Source: Bacteroidota bacterium (GTDB lineage Bacteria > Bacteroidota > Bacteroidia > NS11-12g > UBA955). From it: a stretch of DNA of 64,000 nucleotides. The stretch lies in the NCBI GenBank assembly GCA_024103355.1, contig JAGFIU010000014.1:1-64000 (forward strand), written 5' to 3'. This document shows, piece by piece, positions 35,775-44,644 of this stretch (the stretch's first letter is position 1; each line of letters opens with the position of its first letter). The notes beneath the pieces are model-generated. The model was not told where the DNA came from and did not search any database. It saw only the letters and a list, made by a program, of their open reading frames with translations. Position numbers and translations under genes: made by a program.

Positions 35775-36257
35775 ATGCTATCTCAAGAATTAAAGGAAGA
35801 AAAGGAAAGATTAGTGGAGTTGCTGGGAGTCTATTTTGAGAATGACAAACAAACGCCTCCTCTTGCAGGCAGAATAAAAGCTACTTTGGTTATCAATGGT
35901 GAAGGAGGGACAACATTTGAGCAACTTGTTAAAGATTTAGGTGCTGGTAAGAGTACGGTTTCTACCCATTTGAATAGTTTGATAGCTCAAGGAGATGTGT
36001 ATTATTTTACTAAAAGTGGAGATCGAAAACGATATTTTGCAATGACTCCCGGATATATTTCGCGCAAAATCCAATCGTTTATCTGTGTTTGGAAAAATGA
36101 AATCCAATTACACAATCAAATTTTGGAATTTAAAACCAAGTTCAACAAAGCCTTTCCCGATGAACGGAAATCATTGAAAAAACATGAGCAGTCAGTCAAA
36201 TTTCTGACCGATTCCATTGTGTTTTTTGAAAAAGAAAACACGAAGTATACAGAATAA
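35775..36257 (+). CDS. GbsR/MarR-type transcriptional regulator of the efflux operon
   Basis: Winged-helix regulator of 160 residues. The DNA-binding segment is GGTTFEQLVKDLGAGKSTVS followed by THLNSLIAQGDVYYFTKSGD (about 45-85), and a helical C-terminal part forms the dimer. GbsR-like proteins stand at the head of many Bacteroidota RND operons and are presumed local repressors that sense a pump substrate. Its stop overlaps the ATG of the adaptor gene (ATAATGA), so it is translationally coupled to the pump genes. The effector is unknown. The start at 35775 is chosen by the -7 box at 35744. Confidence 0.85.
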   Translation: MLSQELKEEKERLVELLGVYFENDKQTPPLAGRIKATLVINGEGGTTFEQLVKDLGAGKSTVSTHLNSLIAQGDVYYFTKSGDRKRYFAMTPGYISRKIQSFICVWKNEIQLHNQILEFKTKFNKAFPDERKSLKKHEQSVKFLTDSIVFFEKENTKYTE

Positions 36258-37393
36258 TGAAAATTAAAGAAATGAAAATAACATATTCAGCATTTTTGTC
36301 GCTCTCAGTCTTGTTAGTAGCAGCATGTAGCAATCCCAAAGAACAACATCAATCTAAGGGAAATCAATTACACACTTTGCCTGTGATTGAAGTTCCGAGT
36401 AAAAATATTGAAGGAATAAGTTCATATCCTGTAAGTTTAGAGGGCATTGTAAATGCTGAGATAAGAGCAAAAATATCAGGATATATCACGGAGGTATTGG
36501 TAGATGAGGGTCAATTTGTAAATCAGGGACAGAACCTATTTCGATTAGAGACAGATGCATTAACAGAAGATGCACAAGCTGCAAAGGCAAATATGGAAGC
36601 AGCACAAGTTGGAGTTGACCAACTAAAGCCCTTGGTAGATAAGCAAATTGTAAGTCCTATTCAATTACAAACAGCAGAAGCAAAGCTTGCTCAAGCTAGA
36701 GCGACCTACAAAAGTATTGTTGCCAATATCGGTTATGCTAATATTAGTAGTCCTGTTTCAGGATATGTGGGCAGAATTACCTATCGACAAGGTTCTTTAG
36801 TCAACCCTTCAAGCCCCTCGCCATTAACAGTTGTGTCTAATACAAAAGAAGTGTATGCATATTTTGCAATGAATGAATCTGATTATCTTAATTTTTTGCA
36901 AAAAACCAAAGGGAAAACACTACAAGAAAAAATTGCTCATTTTCCTAAAGTAAGACTTAAAATGGCGAATGGAGAGTTTTATGCTCATGAAGGAAGTATT
37001 CAAACAGTTACAGCACAAGTGGACCCTTTGACCGGTTCTGTTAATTTTAGAGCGGTTTTTCCTAATCCAGAACACCTATTGGCTAATGGGAGCAGCGGTA
37101 CGATTATAATTCCCAGAGAATACACAAATGTTATTTTGGTACCGGAAGAAGCAACATTTGAAATGCAAGGGTTAACCTATATTTTCACCGTAAAAGAAGA
37201 CAACACTGTCGAACAACATATTATTGAGATTCAGGATAAAATTGGCAATATTTTAGTAGTAAAGTCAGGGATTAAAAACGGAGATAAGATTGTTGGTCAA
37301 GGTGCGGACAAACTTCAACACGGAATGAAAATCAATCCAGTAAACAAATCCTTTGAATCTCTAATTGAAGAACTCAAGCCCACCTTCAGATAA
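36257..37393 (+). CDS. RND efflux periplasmic adaptor (HlyD/AcrA type) lipoprotein
   Basis: Membrane-fusion subunit that links the inner-membrane pump to the outer-membrane channel. The 378-residue product has a lipoprotein signal with lipobox VAAC (Cys at about 24). It then shows the lipoyl/barrel-sandwich halves ISGYITEVLVDEGQFVNQGQ (about 74-93) and SSPVSGYVGRITYRQGSLVN, separated by a coiled-coil hairpin with MEAAQVGVDQLKPLVDKQIV, and a C-terminal membrane-proximal domain. It is second in the operon after the regulator, overlapping by one base, and precedes the pump by 19 bases. Confidence 0.93.
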   Translation: MKIKEMKITYSAFLSLSVLLVAACSNPKEQHQSKGNQLHTLPVIEVPSKNIEGISSYPVSLEGIVNAEIRAKISGYITEVLVDEGQFVNQGQNLFRLETDALTEDAQAAKANMEAAQVGVDQLKPLVDKQIVSPIQLQTAEAKLAQARATYKSIVANIGYANISSPVSGYVGRITYRQGSLVNPSSPSPLTVVSNTKEVYAYFAMNESDYLNFLQKTKGKTLQEKIAHFPKVRLKMANGEFYAHEGSIQTVTAQVDPLTGSVNFRAVFPNPEHLLANGSSGTIIIPREYTNVILVPEEATFEMQGLTYIFTVKEDNTVEQHIIEIQDKIGNILVVKSGIKNGDKIVGQGADKLQHGMKINPVNKSFESLIEELKPTFR

Positions 37394-37412
37394 CCATTAA
37401 GATAGAAGAGAG

Positions 37413-40400
37413 ATGTTTAAGAATTTTATTGAAAGGCCTGTATTATCAACGGTTATATCAATTATAATAACCATACTTGGAATTTTGGGAATTTTTGTAT
37501 TACCAATAGCCCAATATCCCGACATAGCCCCACCAACTGTACAAATCTCAGCAAATTTTCCCGGAGCAAATGCCCAAACTGTTTTGGAAAGCGTAATAAT
37601 ACCAATTGAAGAGCAAGTAAACGGGGTTGAACACATGAAATATATTACATCAACCGCGAGCAACAACGGGAGCGCATCAATCCAAGTTTTCTTTGACCAA
37701 GGGGTCGACCCTGACATAGCAGCGGTACATGTACAGAACAGAGTATCACGTGCGCTACCCTTGCTGCCTGCTGATGTAACTCGTTCGGGTGTAACCACAC
37801 AGAAACAATCTACAGACGCTTTAATGTGGATTTCATTTTACTCTACAAACCCGGACTATAATGCGACTTTTATTCAAAACTATTTGAATATTAATATTAT
37901 ACCTGAGGTCAAAAGAATTTCAGGTGTAGGAGATGTTAGGTCTGCGGCTGTAAGAAATTACGCTATGAGGATTTGGATTGATCCGGTTAAATTAGCTTCT
38001 TACAAACTCGAACCGGCAGATGTTGTAGCAGCAATTAACGAACAAAGCCAAGAGGCAGCAGCCGGAACATTGGGACAAAACGATGCCAATGCTTTTGAAT
38101 ACGTAATCAGATATAGCGGTCGATATAGAACTCCTGAGGAATACAAATCAATTGTGATTAAAGCACTTGGAGATGGAAGATATTTGAAGTTAGGAGATGT
38201 TGCAAATATTGAAATGGATGCACAAGGATATGATGTAGTTTCAACTGCAAATGGAAATCCGGCAGTAAGCATGGGTGTTTTTCAAACACCGGGATCCAAT
38301 GCAAGAGAGATTATTCAGAACATTCATAAAAATCTTGAAGAACTCAGACAATCCTTCCCTCCGGGTATTGACTATCTGGTTAATTATGATACAAACCTTT
38401 TTCTTGATGCCTCTATTTCTAAAGTAATAACCACTCTTATAGAAGCTTTTGTGCTTGTTTTCATTGTTGTTTTTATATTTCTTCAAGATTTTCGTTCAAC
38501 GTTAATTCCGGCAATAGCCGTACCTGTCTCAATCATTGGGACATTCTTTTTTATTAGTTTGTTTGGATTTTCTATCAATCTATTGACACTCTTTGCATTG
38601 GTATTAGCTATTGGGATTGTGGTGGATGATGCTATTGTTGTTGTAGAAGCAGTTCATGCAAAACTGGAAGGAGGCGCCAAATCAGGGGTAGAGGCCAGCT
38701 ATTCTGCCATGAACGAAATTACCGGTGCAATCATCTCTATTACCCTTGTGATGGCATCTGTGTTTATCCCCATTACATTTATTTCTGGTCCTGCAGGTGT
38801 ATTTTACAAACAATTTGGTGTTACATTGATTGTAGCAATTGCAATATCTGCACTCAATGCACTTACCCTAAGTCCTGCATTGTGTGCTTTGGTTCTAAAA
38901 CCTCATCAGAACGATAAGAATAGTAACAACAGCTTTGTACAACGATTCTATACCGCGTTTAATATTGGATTTAAGCATCTTACAAATAGATATGTTGCCG
39001 GGCTTAAATTTTTATTTAGATACAAATGGATAACTGCGTTCATTCTGATATCTTCAATAGGCTTAATCTTGTGGGCAGCAAACACAACCTCAAAAGGATT
39101 TGTTCCCAAAGAAGATAGAGCGGTGATTATGACCAACATTGAGCTTCCGGCTGGTGCATCACTTGACCGAACTACAGCCATCATTGATAAACTGAGTGCG
39201 GAAGTTAAGAAAATCAAAGGGATAAAGGGGATGTCGTTTACTGCTGGTTCTAGCCTATTGGGTGGTGCAGGCAGCAACTTTGGGTTGGGTTTTATTATAC
39301 TTGATGAATGGGGAAAACGAAAAGCAGATTCTCTTTCATCCGGAGCAATTATTGGTAAACTATTTAGGACGGCAGCTACCATACCCGGAGCAAAAATGCT
39401 CTTCTTTGAACCGCCTAGTATTAGAGGATATGGAGTAGCTGAAGGCTTTCAACTAGAGTTACTCGATAAGTTTGGAGGAAGTTTTGAAGACTTAGATGCA
39501 CAAGCGAAAGAATATTTGGACGAACTTTCCAAAAAACCGGAGATACTTTATGCACAGACATCATTCAATACTGAATATCCTCAGTATCAATTGGACATAA
39601 ACGTACCAAGAGCCAAAGAGGCTGGGGTTTCTATCAACAGTATTTTTTCCACTCTTCAAGGATACATAGGAGGAATTTATGCTGCTGATTTTTCTCGTTT
39701 CGGTAAACAGTATAGGGTATTTGTGCAGTCTCTTCCTGACACTAGAGCAGATAAGGATGATCTGAACTCAATATTTGTAAAAAATAAGAACGGAGATATG
39801 GCGCCAATAACTGAATTTATTGAATTAAGAAGAATTTATGGTCCTCAGTCTGTAAATAGATTTAACTTATTTAATTCAGTTCGCGTAACCGGAGCAACAA
39901 ACCCAGGTTACTCAACAGGTGACGCAATTAAGGCGGTTTTGGAAGTAACTAAAAATTTACCGGCAAACTATGATATAGCTTTTTCTGGATTAACCAAAGA
40001 AGAAATTGAAGCAGGGAATCAAACATTGTTTATACTATTCCTTGTTATCTTGTTTGTATATTTTATTTTAGCAGGACAATACGAAAGTTATTTGTTGCCC
40101 TTGGCTGTTATGCTGTCACTCCCCGTTGGAATGATGGGTGCTTATCTTACCACCAAGTTTGCAGGCTTAGAAATTAATATATATTTCCAAATAGCTTTGA
40201 TAATGCTGATTGGCTTATTAGCTAAAAATGCTATCTTGATTGTAGAGTTATCTATCCAGAAAAGAAGAGCAGGGGAAACAATATTAAAAGCTGCCATTGA
40301 TGGGGCAAAAGTCCGTTTCAGACCCATTTTAATGACTTCATTTGCTTTCGTTTTCGGCTTACTTCCATTGGTGTTTGCAAATGGTGTTGGTGCTGTTGGT

Positions 40401-40544
40401 GACCGCTCGATAGGTACTGCCGCTGTAGGGGGATTATTTGTTGGGACTGTTTTGGGAGTTTTTGTTGTTCCTCCACTATTTATATTTTTTGAATGGTTGC
40501 AGGAGAAAGTTAGTAGAAAGAAAATTATTACTAAAGATTTTTGA
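37413..40544 (+). CDS. RND efflux pump, HAE1 (AcrB) family
   Basis: Inner-membrane proton-driven multidrug exporter of 1043 residues, twelve transmembrane helices in two repeats with two large periplasmic loops. The N-terminus MFKNFIERPVLSTVISIIIT is typical. The proton relay is visible as the paired Asp in IGIVVDDAIVVVEAVH (TM4) and the Lys in LIGLLAKNAILIVELSIQK (TM10). AcrB-type porter markers include NFPGANAQTVLESV and VQNRVSRALPLLPADV. The substrate range cannot be inferred. The start of the outer-membrane factor gene overlaps the end region, so all four genes are one operon. Confidence 0.96.
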   Translation: MFKNFIERPVLSTVISIIITILGILGIFVLPIAQYPDIAPPTVQISANFPGANAQTVLESVIIPIEEQVNGVEHMKYITSTASNNGSASIQVFFDQGVDPDIAAVHVQNRVSRALPLLPADVTRSGVTTQKQSTDALMWISFYSTNPDYNATFIQNYLNINIIPEVKRISGVGDVRSAAVRNYAMRIWIDPVKLASYKLEPADVVAAINEQSQEAAAGTLGQNDANAFEYVIRYSGRYRTPEEYKSIVIKALGDGRYLKLGDVANIEMDAQGYDVVSTANGNPAVSMGVFQTPGSNAREIIQNIHKNLEELRQSFPPGIDYLVNYDTNLFLDASISKVITTLIEAFVLVFIVVFIFLQDFRSTLIPAIAVPVSIIGTFFFISLFGFSINLLTLFALVLAIGIVVDDAIVVVEAVHAKLEGGAKSGVEASYSAMNEITGAIISITLVMASVFIPITFISGPAGVFYKQFGVTLIVAIAISALNALTLSPALCALVLKPHQNDKNSNNSFVQRFYTAFNIGFKHLTNRYVAGLKFLFRYKWITAFILISSIGLILWAANTTSKGFVPKEDRAVIMTNIELPAGASLDRTTAIIDKLSAEVKKIKGIKGMSFTAGSSLLGGAGSNFGLGFIILDEWGKRKADSLSSGAIIGKLFRTAATIPGAKMLFFEPPSIRGYGVAEGFQLELLDKFGGSFEDLDAQAKEYLDELSKKPEILYAQTSFNTEYPQYQLDINVPRAKEAGVSINSIFSTLQGYIGGIYAADFSRFGKQYRVFVQSLPDTRADKDDLNSIFVKNKNGDMAPITEFIELRRIYGPQSVNRFNLFNSVRVTGATNPGYSTGDAIKAVLEVTKNLPANYDIAFSGLTKEEIEAGNQTLFILFLVILFVYFILAGQYESYLLPLAVMLSLPVGMMGAYLTTKFAGLEINIYFQIALIMLIGLLAKNAILIVELSIQKRRAGETILKAAIDGAKVRFRPILMTSFAFVFGLLPLVFANGVGAVGDRSIGTAAVGGLFVGTVLGVFVVPPLFIFFEWLQEKVSRKKIITKDF

Positions 40545-40552
40545 GAAATACG

Positions 40553-41962
40553 ATGTTTAAGATAATAAAAATACACCGGTTTGGACTTTTTTTGATGACA
40601 GTTGTGTTGTCCTCTTGTATGGTAATAAAAAAGTATGAAACTCCTGAAGTAAAGACAGACAATCTCTTCAGAACAGATTATATTCATGACAACTCCTTTG
40701 ATGGGATGGATACTTCTTCGATTGCAGAAGTTTCGTGGAAGAATTTTTTCTCTGATGAGTTACTCAAAGGATATATCCAAACAGCTTTGGATAATAATTT
40801 AGATATAAGAATTGCTGTGCAAAACATTGAAGCAGCTGAAGCATATGTTAAACAAAGTAATGCAGGATTTTATCCATCAGTTGGAGCAAATCTGGAATAT
40901 GGTTTCTCCAAAACATCAGGCAGCAGCCGCTTTGGTGCATTGAGTTTTAATCAGTTTCAAATGGGAGCAAGCCTTAATTGGGAAGCAGATATTTGGGGGA
41001 GAATTAAAAGCCAAAAACGAGCCTATAACGCAAGTTATCTCATGTCGCTCGAAGCACACAAAGCCGTAAAAACTCATCTTGTTGCAGCAATCGCAACCTC
41101 ATATTATCAGTTGATGGCTTTAAGTGCACAAATCGAAATTGCTAGAAAAAGTGTTTTAACCAGAGACAGTAGCTTGACAACAACCAAAGCTCTCAAAGAA
41201 GCAGGACAGCTTACCGAAGTTGCAGTTCAACAGTCAGAATCTCAACTCTATGATGCCAAAATCATTTTATTAACCCTACAAAACCAAGAAAAATTCTTAG
41301 AAAATGCTTTTTGTTTACTGCTAAATGAACCACCACATACAATTAAACGAAACAAGTTCAAAGAGCAACAATTTATTCCAAAACTTAGTATTGGTGTACC
41401 GGCAAAATTATTGGCAAACCGCCCGGATGTGCGACAAGCGGAATTTGCATTTATGCAAGCATTCGAAATGACAAATATTGCTCGTACTAATTTTTATCCC
41501 GCATTTACAATAACGGCAACCGGAGGGCTTCAAAGCATGGAATTAGCAAAATGGTTTGACCCAAGTTCTGCTTTTGCCAATATAGCTGCCGGATTTCTAC
41601 AACCTGTTTTTAACCGTAGACAAATCAAAACTGCGTATGAAATAGCTAAGACAGTACAAGAAAAAGCTTATTTTGGATATCAACTTGCTATTCTGAATGC
41701 AGGAATTGATGTTTCAAATGCACTGATAAACTACCAAACGCAAACAGAAGCTATTGAACTTCAACAGAAAAAATTTGAAGCAAACCGCAATGCTGTGATA
41801 ATCTCAAACCAATTATTGCAAAATGGACTTGCTACCTATCTGGAAGTTCTTACTGCACAGCAAAACGAATTAACTGCGGAGTTGAGTGTTGTAAACGCAC
41901 AATTAGGCCAACTCACTGCAATTGTTAGCCTATATGAATCTTTAGGCGGAGGTTGGAGATAA
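40553..41962 (+). CDS. RND outer-membrane channel lipoprotein (TolC/NodT type)
   Basis: Outer-membrane efflux channel of 469 residues. A lipoprotein signal ends at LSSC; the two outer-membrane efflux repeats follow (about 60-250 and 265-460), with NLDIRIAVQNIEAAEAYVKQ, the barrel segment around SLNWEADIWGRIKSQKRAYN, and LANRPDVRQAEFAFMQAFEM beginning the second repeat. The last stretch has GLATYLEVLTAQQNELTAEL, the usual periplasmic coiled coil. The ATG at 40553 is preferred to the TTG at 40541 inside the end of the pump gene. It closes the operon. Confidence 0.93.
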   Translation: MFKIIKIHRFGLFLMTVVLSSCMVIKKYETPEVKTDNLFRTDYIHDNSFDGMDTSSIAEVSWKNFFSDELLKGYIQTALDNNLDIRIAVQNIEAAEAYVKQSNAGFYPSVGANLEYGFSKTSGSSRFGALSFNQFQMGASLNWEADIWGRIKSQKRAYNASYLMSLEAHKAVKTHLVAAIATSYYQLMALSAQIEIARKSVLTRDSSLTTTKALKEAGQLTEVAVQQSESQLYDAKIILLTLQNQEKFLENAFCLLLNEPPHTIKRNKFKEQQFIPKLSIGVPAKLLANRPDVRQAEFAFMQAFEMTNIARTNFYPAFTITATGGLQSMELAKWFDPSSAFANIAAGFLQPVFNRRQIKTAYEIAKTVQEKAYFGYQLAILNAGIDVSNALINYQTQTEAIELQQKKFEANRNAVIISNQLLQNGLATYLEVLTAQQNELTAELSVVNAQLGQLTAIVSLYESLGGGWR

Positions 41963-41973
41963 TATTTTTTAAG

Positions 41974-42010
41974 ATATTATTGCACAGCACTCTTCGTGCA
42001 GGAATAATAT
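41974..42010. repeat. Hairpin covering the start codon of the flavoprotein gene
   Basis: ATATTATT (41974-41981) pairs with AATAATAT (42003-42010), and GCAC (41982-41985) with GTGC (41996-41999), leaving a ten-base loop and a three-base bulge. The ATG of the next gene (42009) has two of its three bases in the stem. It might be a transcription stop for the efflux operon or a translational switch; no T-run follows. Confidence 0.55.
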
Positions 42011-43232
42011 GTTGCATTATGATACCATTATTGTAGGAGGCGGAGCAGCAGGCTTTTTTGCAGCAATCCGTTTAGCAGAACTTAAACCCAATGCTTCTAT
42101 TTTAATTCTTGAAAAAAGCAACAAACTCCTTTCCAAAGTCGAAATCTCAGGTGGCGGAAGGTGTAACGTTACCAATGCATGTTTTGACAATAAATTGTTG
42201 GCAGATAATTATCCGCGAGGAAACAAAGAATTGCTGGGATGTTTTCATCGTTTCAACCCTGCCGATACGGTCAAATGGTTTCAATCAAAAGGTGTCAGAC
42301 TCAAAACCGAAATTGATGGAAGAATGTTCCCGATTACGGATGATTCTCAAACTATCATCGATTGTTTTACCAAAGAAACAGAAAGACTTGGGATAGAAAT
42401 CAGTATCCGAACAAGGGTTGAAAAAATTGAAAAAACAGCAGACGGTTTTTTATTGCATTTGGATGAGTCTGACAAAGTAGCTTGCAAAACCTTGCTAATA
42501 GCCACCGGAGGACATCCTAAAAAAGAACACTTTTACTATCTCTCCGAATTAAAACATAAAATTGAAAATCCTGTACCGTCTCTATTTACCTTTAACCTCC
42601 ACCGTCATGCAATTTGTAAAATGCCGGGGGTTTCTGTTGCCGATACCATAGTCAGACTACCTGAACACAAAGAGCAATTCAGAGGTCCCTTGCTTATTAC
42701 CCACTGGGGATTGAGCGGTCCTGCTGTATTAAAGTTATCTGCTTTTGCCGCAAGAAAACTGAATGATTGCGGATATCGTTATTCGGTTGAGATAAACTGG
42801 TTACCTGATTTGTCCCTCAAGGAACTGACGGATTTACTCATAAATCAAAAAAACACTAAATCAAATATTAGAAAAAACCCTTTTGACCATATACCCCAAC
42901 GATTATGGGAATATTTTTTGGAAAACGTCAATATCAAACAAGAAGTCAAATGGGCGGATTGCCCTAACGGTAAATTGACAGAGCTTGCACAAAAACTACA
43001 TCAATCTATGTTTGAAGCACAAGGAAAAACCACCTTCAAAGAGGAATTTGTTACTTGTGGAGGTGTTAGCCGCAAAGAAATTGACTTCAGAACAATGGAA
43101 AGCAAGTTGCATCCCAACTTGTGCTTTGCAGGTGAAGTAATAGATATTGACGGAATCACCGGAGGGTTTAATTTTCAGGCAGCATGGACTTGTGCTTATA
43201 TTGCAGCCGAATCAATAGCAAATAAAATTTAA
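42009..43232 (+). CDS. FAD-dependent oxidoreductase, HI0933/YhiN (BaiN-like) family
   Basis: Flavoprotein of 407 residues of the HI0933-like group. The FAD-binding Rossmann motif is IIVGGGAAGFFAAIRLAELK at the N-terminus, followed by the family signature KVEISGGGRCNVTNACFD (about 44-61), LIATGGHPKKEHFY in the middle and FAGEVIDIDGITGGFNFQAA near the C-terminus. The family name BaiN comes from a bile-acid reductase role in gut clostridia, which should not be carried over to this organism; the physiological substrate is unknown. It follows the efflux operon after 46 bases with a hairpin over its start codon. Confidence 0.88.
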   Translation: MLHYDTIIVGGGAAGFFAAIRLAELKPNASILILEKSNKLLSKVEISGGGRCNVTNACFDNKLLADNYPRGNKELLGCFHRFNPADTVKWFQSKGVRLKTEIDGRMFPITDDSQTIIDCFTKETERLGIEISIRTRVEKIEKTADGFLLHLDESDKVACKTLLIATGGHPKKEHFYYLSELKHKIENPVPSLFTFNLHRHAICKMPGVSVADTIVRLPEHKEQFRGPLLITHWGLSGPAVLKLSAFAARKLNDCGYRYSVEINWLPDLSLKELTDLLINQKNTKSNIRKNPFDHIPQRLWEYFLENVNIKQEVKWADCPNGKLTELAQKLHQSMFEAQGKTTFKEEFVTCGGVSRKEIDFRTMESKLHPNLCFAGEVIDIDGITGGFNFQAAWTCAYIAAESIANKI

Positions 43233-43306
43233 GAAAATAAGTCTCTTATAGAAAGAGGTGCTCGAAGGACAACCGCTTTTGTACCTGATTTCTTCTCTAT
43301 TTTTTT

Positions 43307-43314
43307 TACCTTTG
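43307..43314 (+). promoter_or_regulatory. -7 box of metK-glmS
   Basis: TACCTTTG, 24 bases before the metK ATG. The preceding T-rich stretch does not give a clean -33 TTTG at the normal distance. Confidence 0.5.
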
Positions 43315-43338
43315 CGCAACTTTTAATAAAACAAAAAA

Positions 43339-44637
43339 ATGCCGTATTTATTTACCTCAGAGTCCGTTTCAGAAGGACATCCGGACAAAGTAGCCGATCA
43401 GATTTCTGATGCTCTACTTGATAATTTTCTTGCCTGGGACCCAAAATCCAAGGTAGCATGTGAAACCTTAGTAACTACCGGTCAAGTTGTTCTAGCCGGA
43501 GAAGTAAAATCTGATACTTATATTGATGTTCAAAAAATATCGAGAGATGTGATTGCAAAAATTGGATACACAAAGTCAGAATATATGTTTGAAGCAAATG
43601 GCTGTGGGGTTTTTTCTTCAATCCATGAACAGTCTCCCGATATCAATAGGGGAGTCGATACAAAAAAGCCCGAAGACCAAGGTGCAGGTGATCAAGGAAT
43701 TATGTTTGGGTATGCTACCAACGAAACTGAGCACTATATGCCATTGAGTCTGGATTTGTCTCATTGTTTGTTGATAGAACTTGCAGCTATCAGAAAAGAA
43801 GGAAAGAAAATGACATATTTACGCCCTGATTCCAAGTCTCAGGTAACGGTAGAGTATGGTGATGACAACAAGCCAAAACGCATTGAAACCATTGTTCTTT
43901 CTACCCAGCATGATGAATTCGTTCAGTCAAAGTCCGATAAAGCTGCCGATATTGCAAAAGCTGAAAAAGAAATGCAAAACAAAATCAAAGATGATGTTAT
44001 CAATATTCTGATTCCAAGAGTTCTTAAAAAGCATCCTTATTTTAAACCTTTCTTTGATAAAAATATAAAATACCTTGTAAACCCTACGGGAAAGTTTGTA
44101 ATTGGCGGACCTCACGGAGATACCGGTTTGACCGGAAGAAAAATAATTGTAGATACTTATGGGGGCAAAGGTGCTCACGGTGGTGGTGCATTTAGTGGTA
44201 AAGATCCTTCAAAAGTTGATAGATCCGCTGCTTATGCTATGAGATATATTGCCAAGAATATGGTTGCTGCAGGAATTGCTGATGAAATCCTGGTACAAGT
44301 AGGATATGCCATTGGTGAAAAAGACCCTGTAGGATTGTATGTGAATACTTATGGAACTGCAAAAGTGAAAATGAGTGACGGAAAGATTGCTGAAAAAATT
44401 ATGAAAATCATGGATTTGAGACCCTATAGTATTGAAAAAATGTTCAACCTCAGAACTCCTATCTATTCTGAAACAGCATCATACGGACATATGGGAAGAG
44501 AAACACAAATAGTAGAAAAAGTATTTGAACGTCCGGCATTTGGAAAAATAGAAACGAAAAAGGTGAAAGTAAAACTTTTTCCATGGGAGGAACTGAACCA
44601 CGTTAAGATTTTCAAAAAAGAATTTAATATAAAATAA
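43339..44637 (+). CDS. metK: S-adenosylmethionine synthetase
   Basis: Cytoplasmic enzyme that makes S-adenosylmethionine from methionine and ATP. The 432-residue product has [20 protein letters not shown] near the N-terminus, the hexapeptide [10 protein letters not shown], and the P-loop-like [20 protein letters not shown] (about 255-275), all characteristic of the family. It is longer than the E. coli enzyme (384), as usual in Bacteroidota, with the extra length in the middle region. Its stop is seven bases before glmS, suggesting an operon. Confidence 0.96.
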   Translation: MPYLFTSESVSEGHPDKVADQISDALLDNFLAWDPKSKVACETLVTTGQVVLAGEVKSDTYIDVQKISRDVIAKIGYTKSEYMFEANGCGVFSSIHEQSPDINRGVDTKKPEDQGAGDQGIMFGYATNETEHYMPLSLDLSHCLLIELAAIRKEGKKMTYLRPDSKSQVTVEYGDDNKPKRIETIVLSTQHDEFVQSKSDKAADIAKAEKEMQNKIKDDVINILIPRVLKKHPYFKPFFDKNIKYLVNPTGKFVIGGPHGDTGLTGRKIIVDTYGGKGAHGGGAFSGKDPSKVDRSAAYAMRYIAKNMVAAGIADEILVQVGYAIGEKDPVGLYVNTYGTAKVKMSDGKIAEKIMKIMDLRPYSIEKMFNLRTPIYSETASYGHMGRETQIVEKVFERPAFGKIETKKVKVKLFPWEELNHVKIFKKEFNIK

Positions 44638-44644
44638 AAATATC

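Noticed and set aside
43240-43290. Sequence near CTTATAGAAAGAGGTG upstream of metK, reminiscent of the 5' part of a SAM-I riboswitch
   Set aside because: The remaining conserved parts are absent, and the -7 box at 43307 lies after it, so it would not be in the metK transcript.
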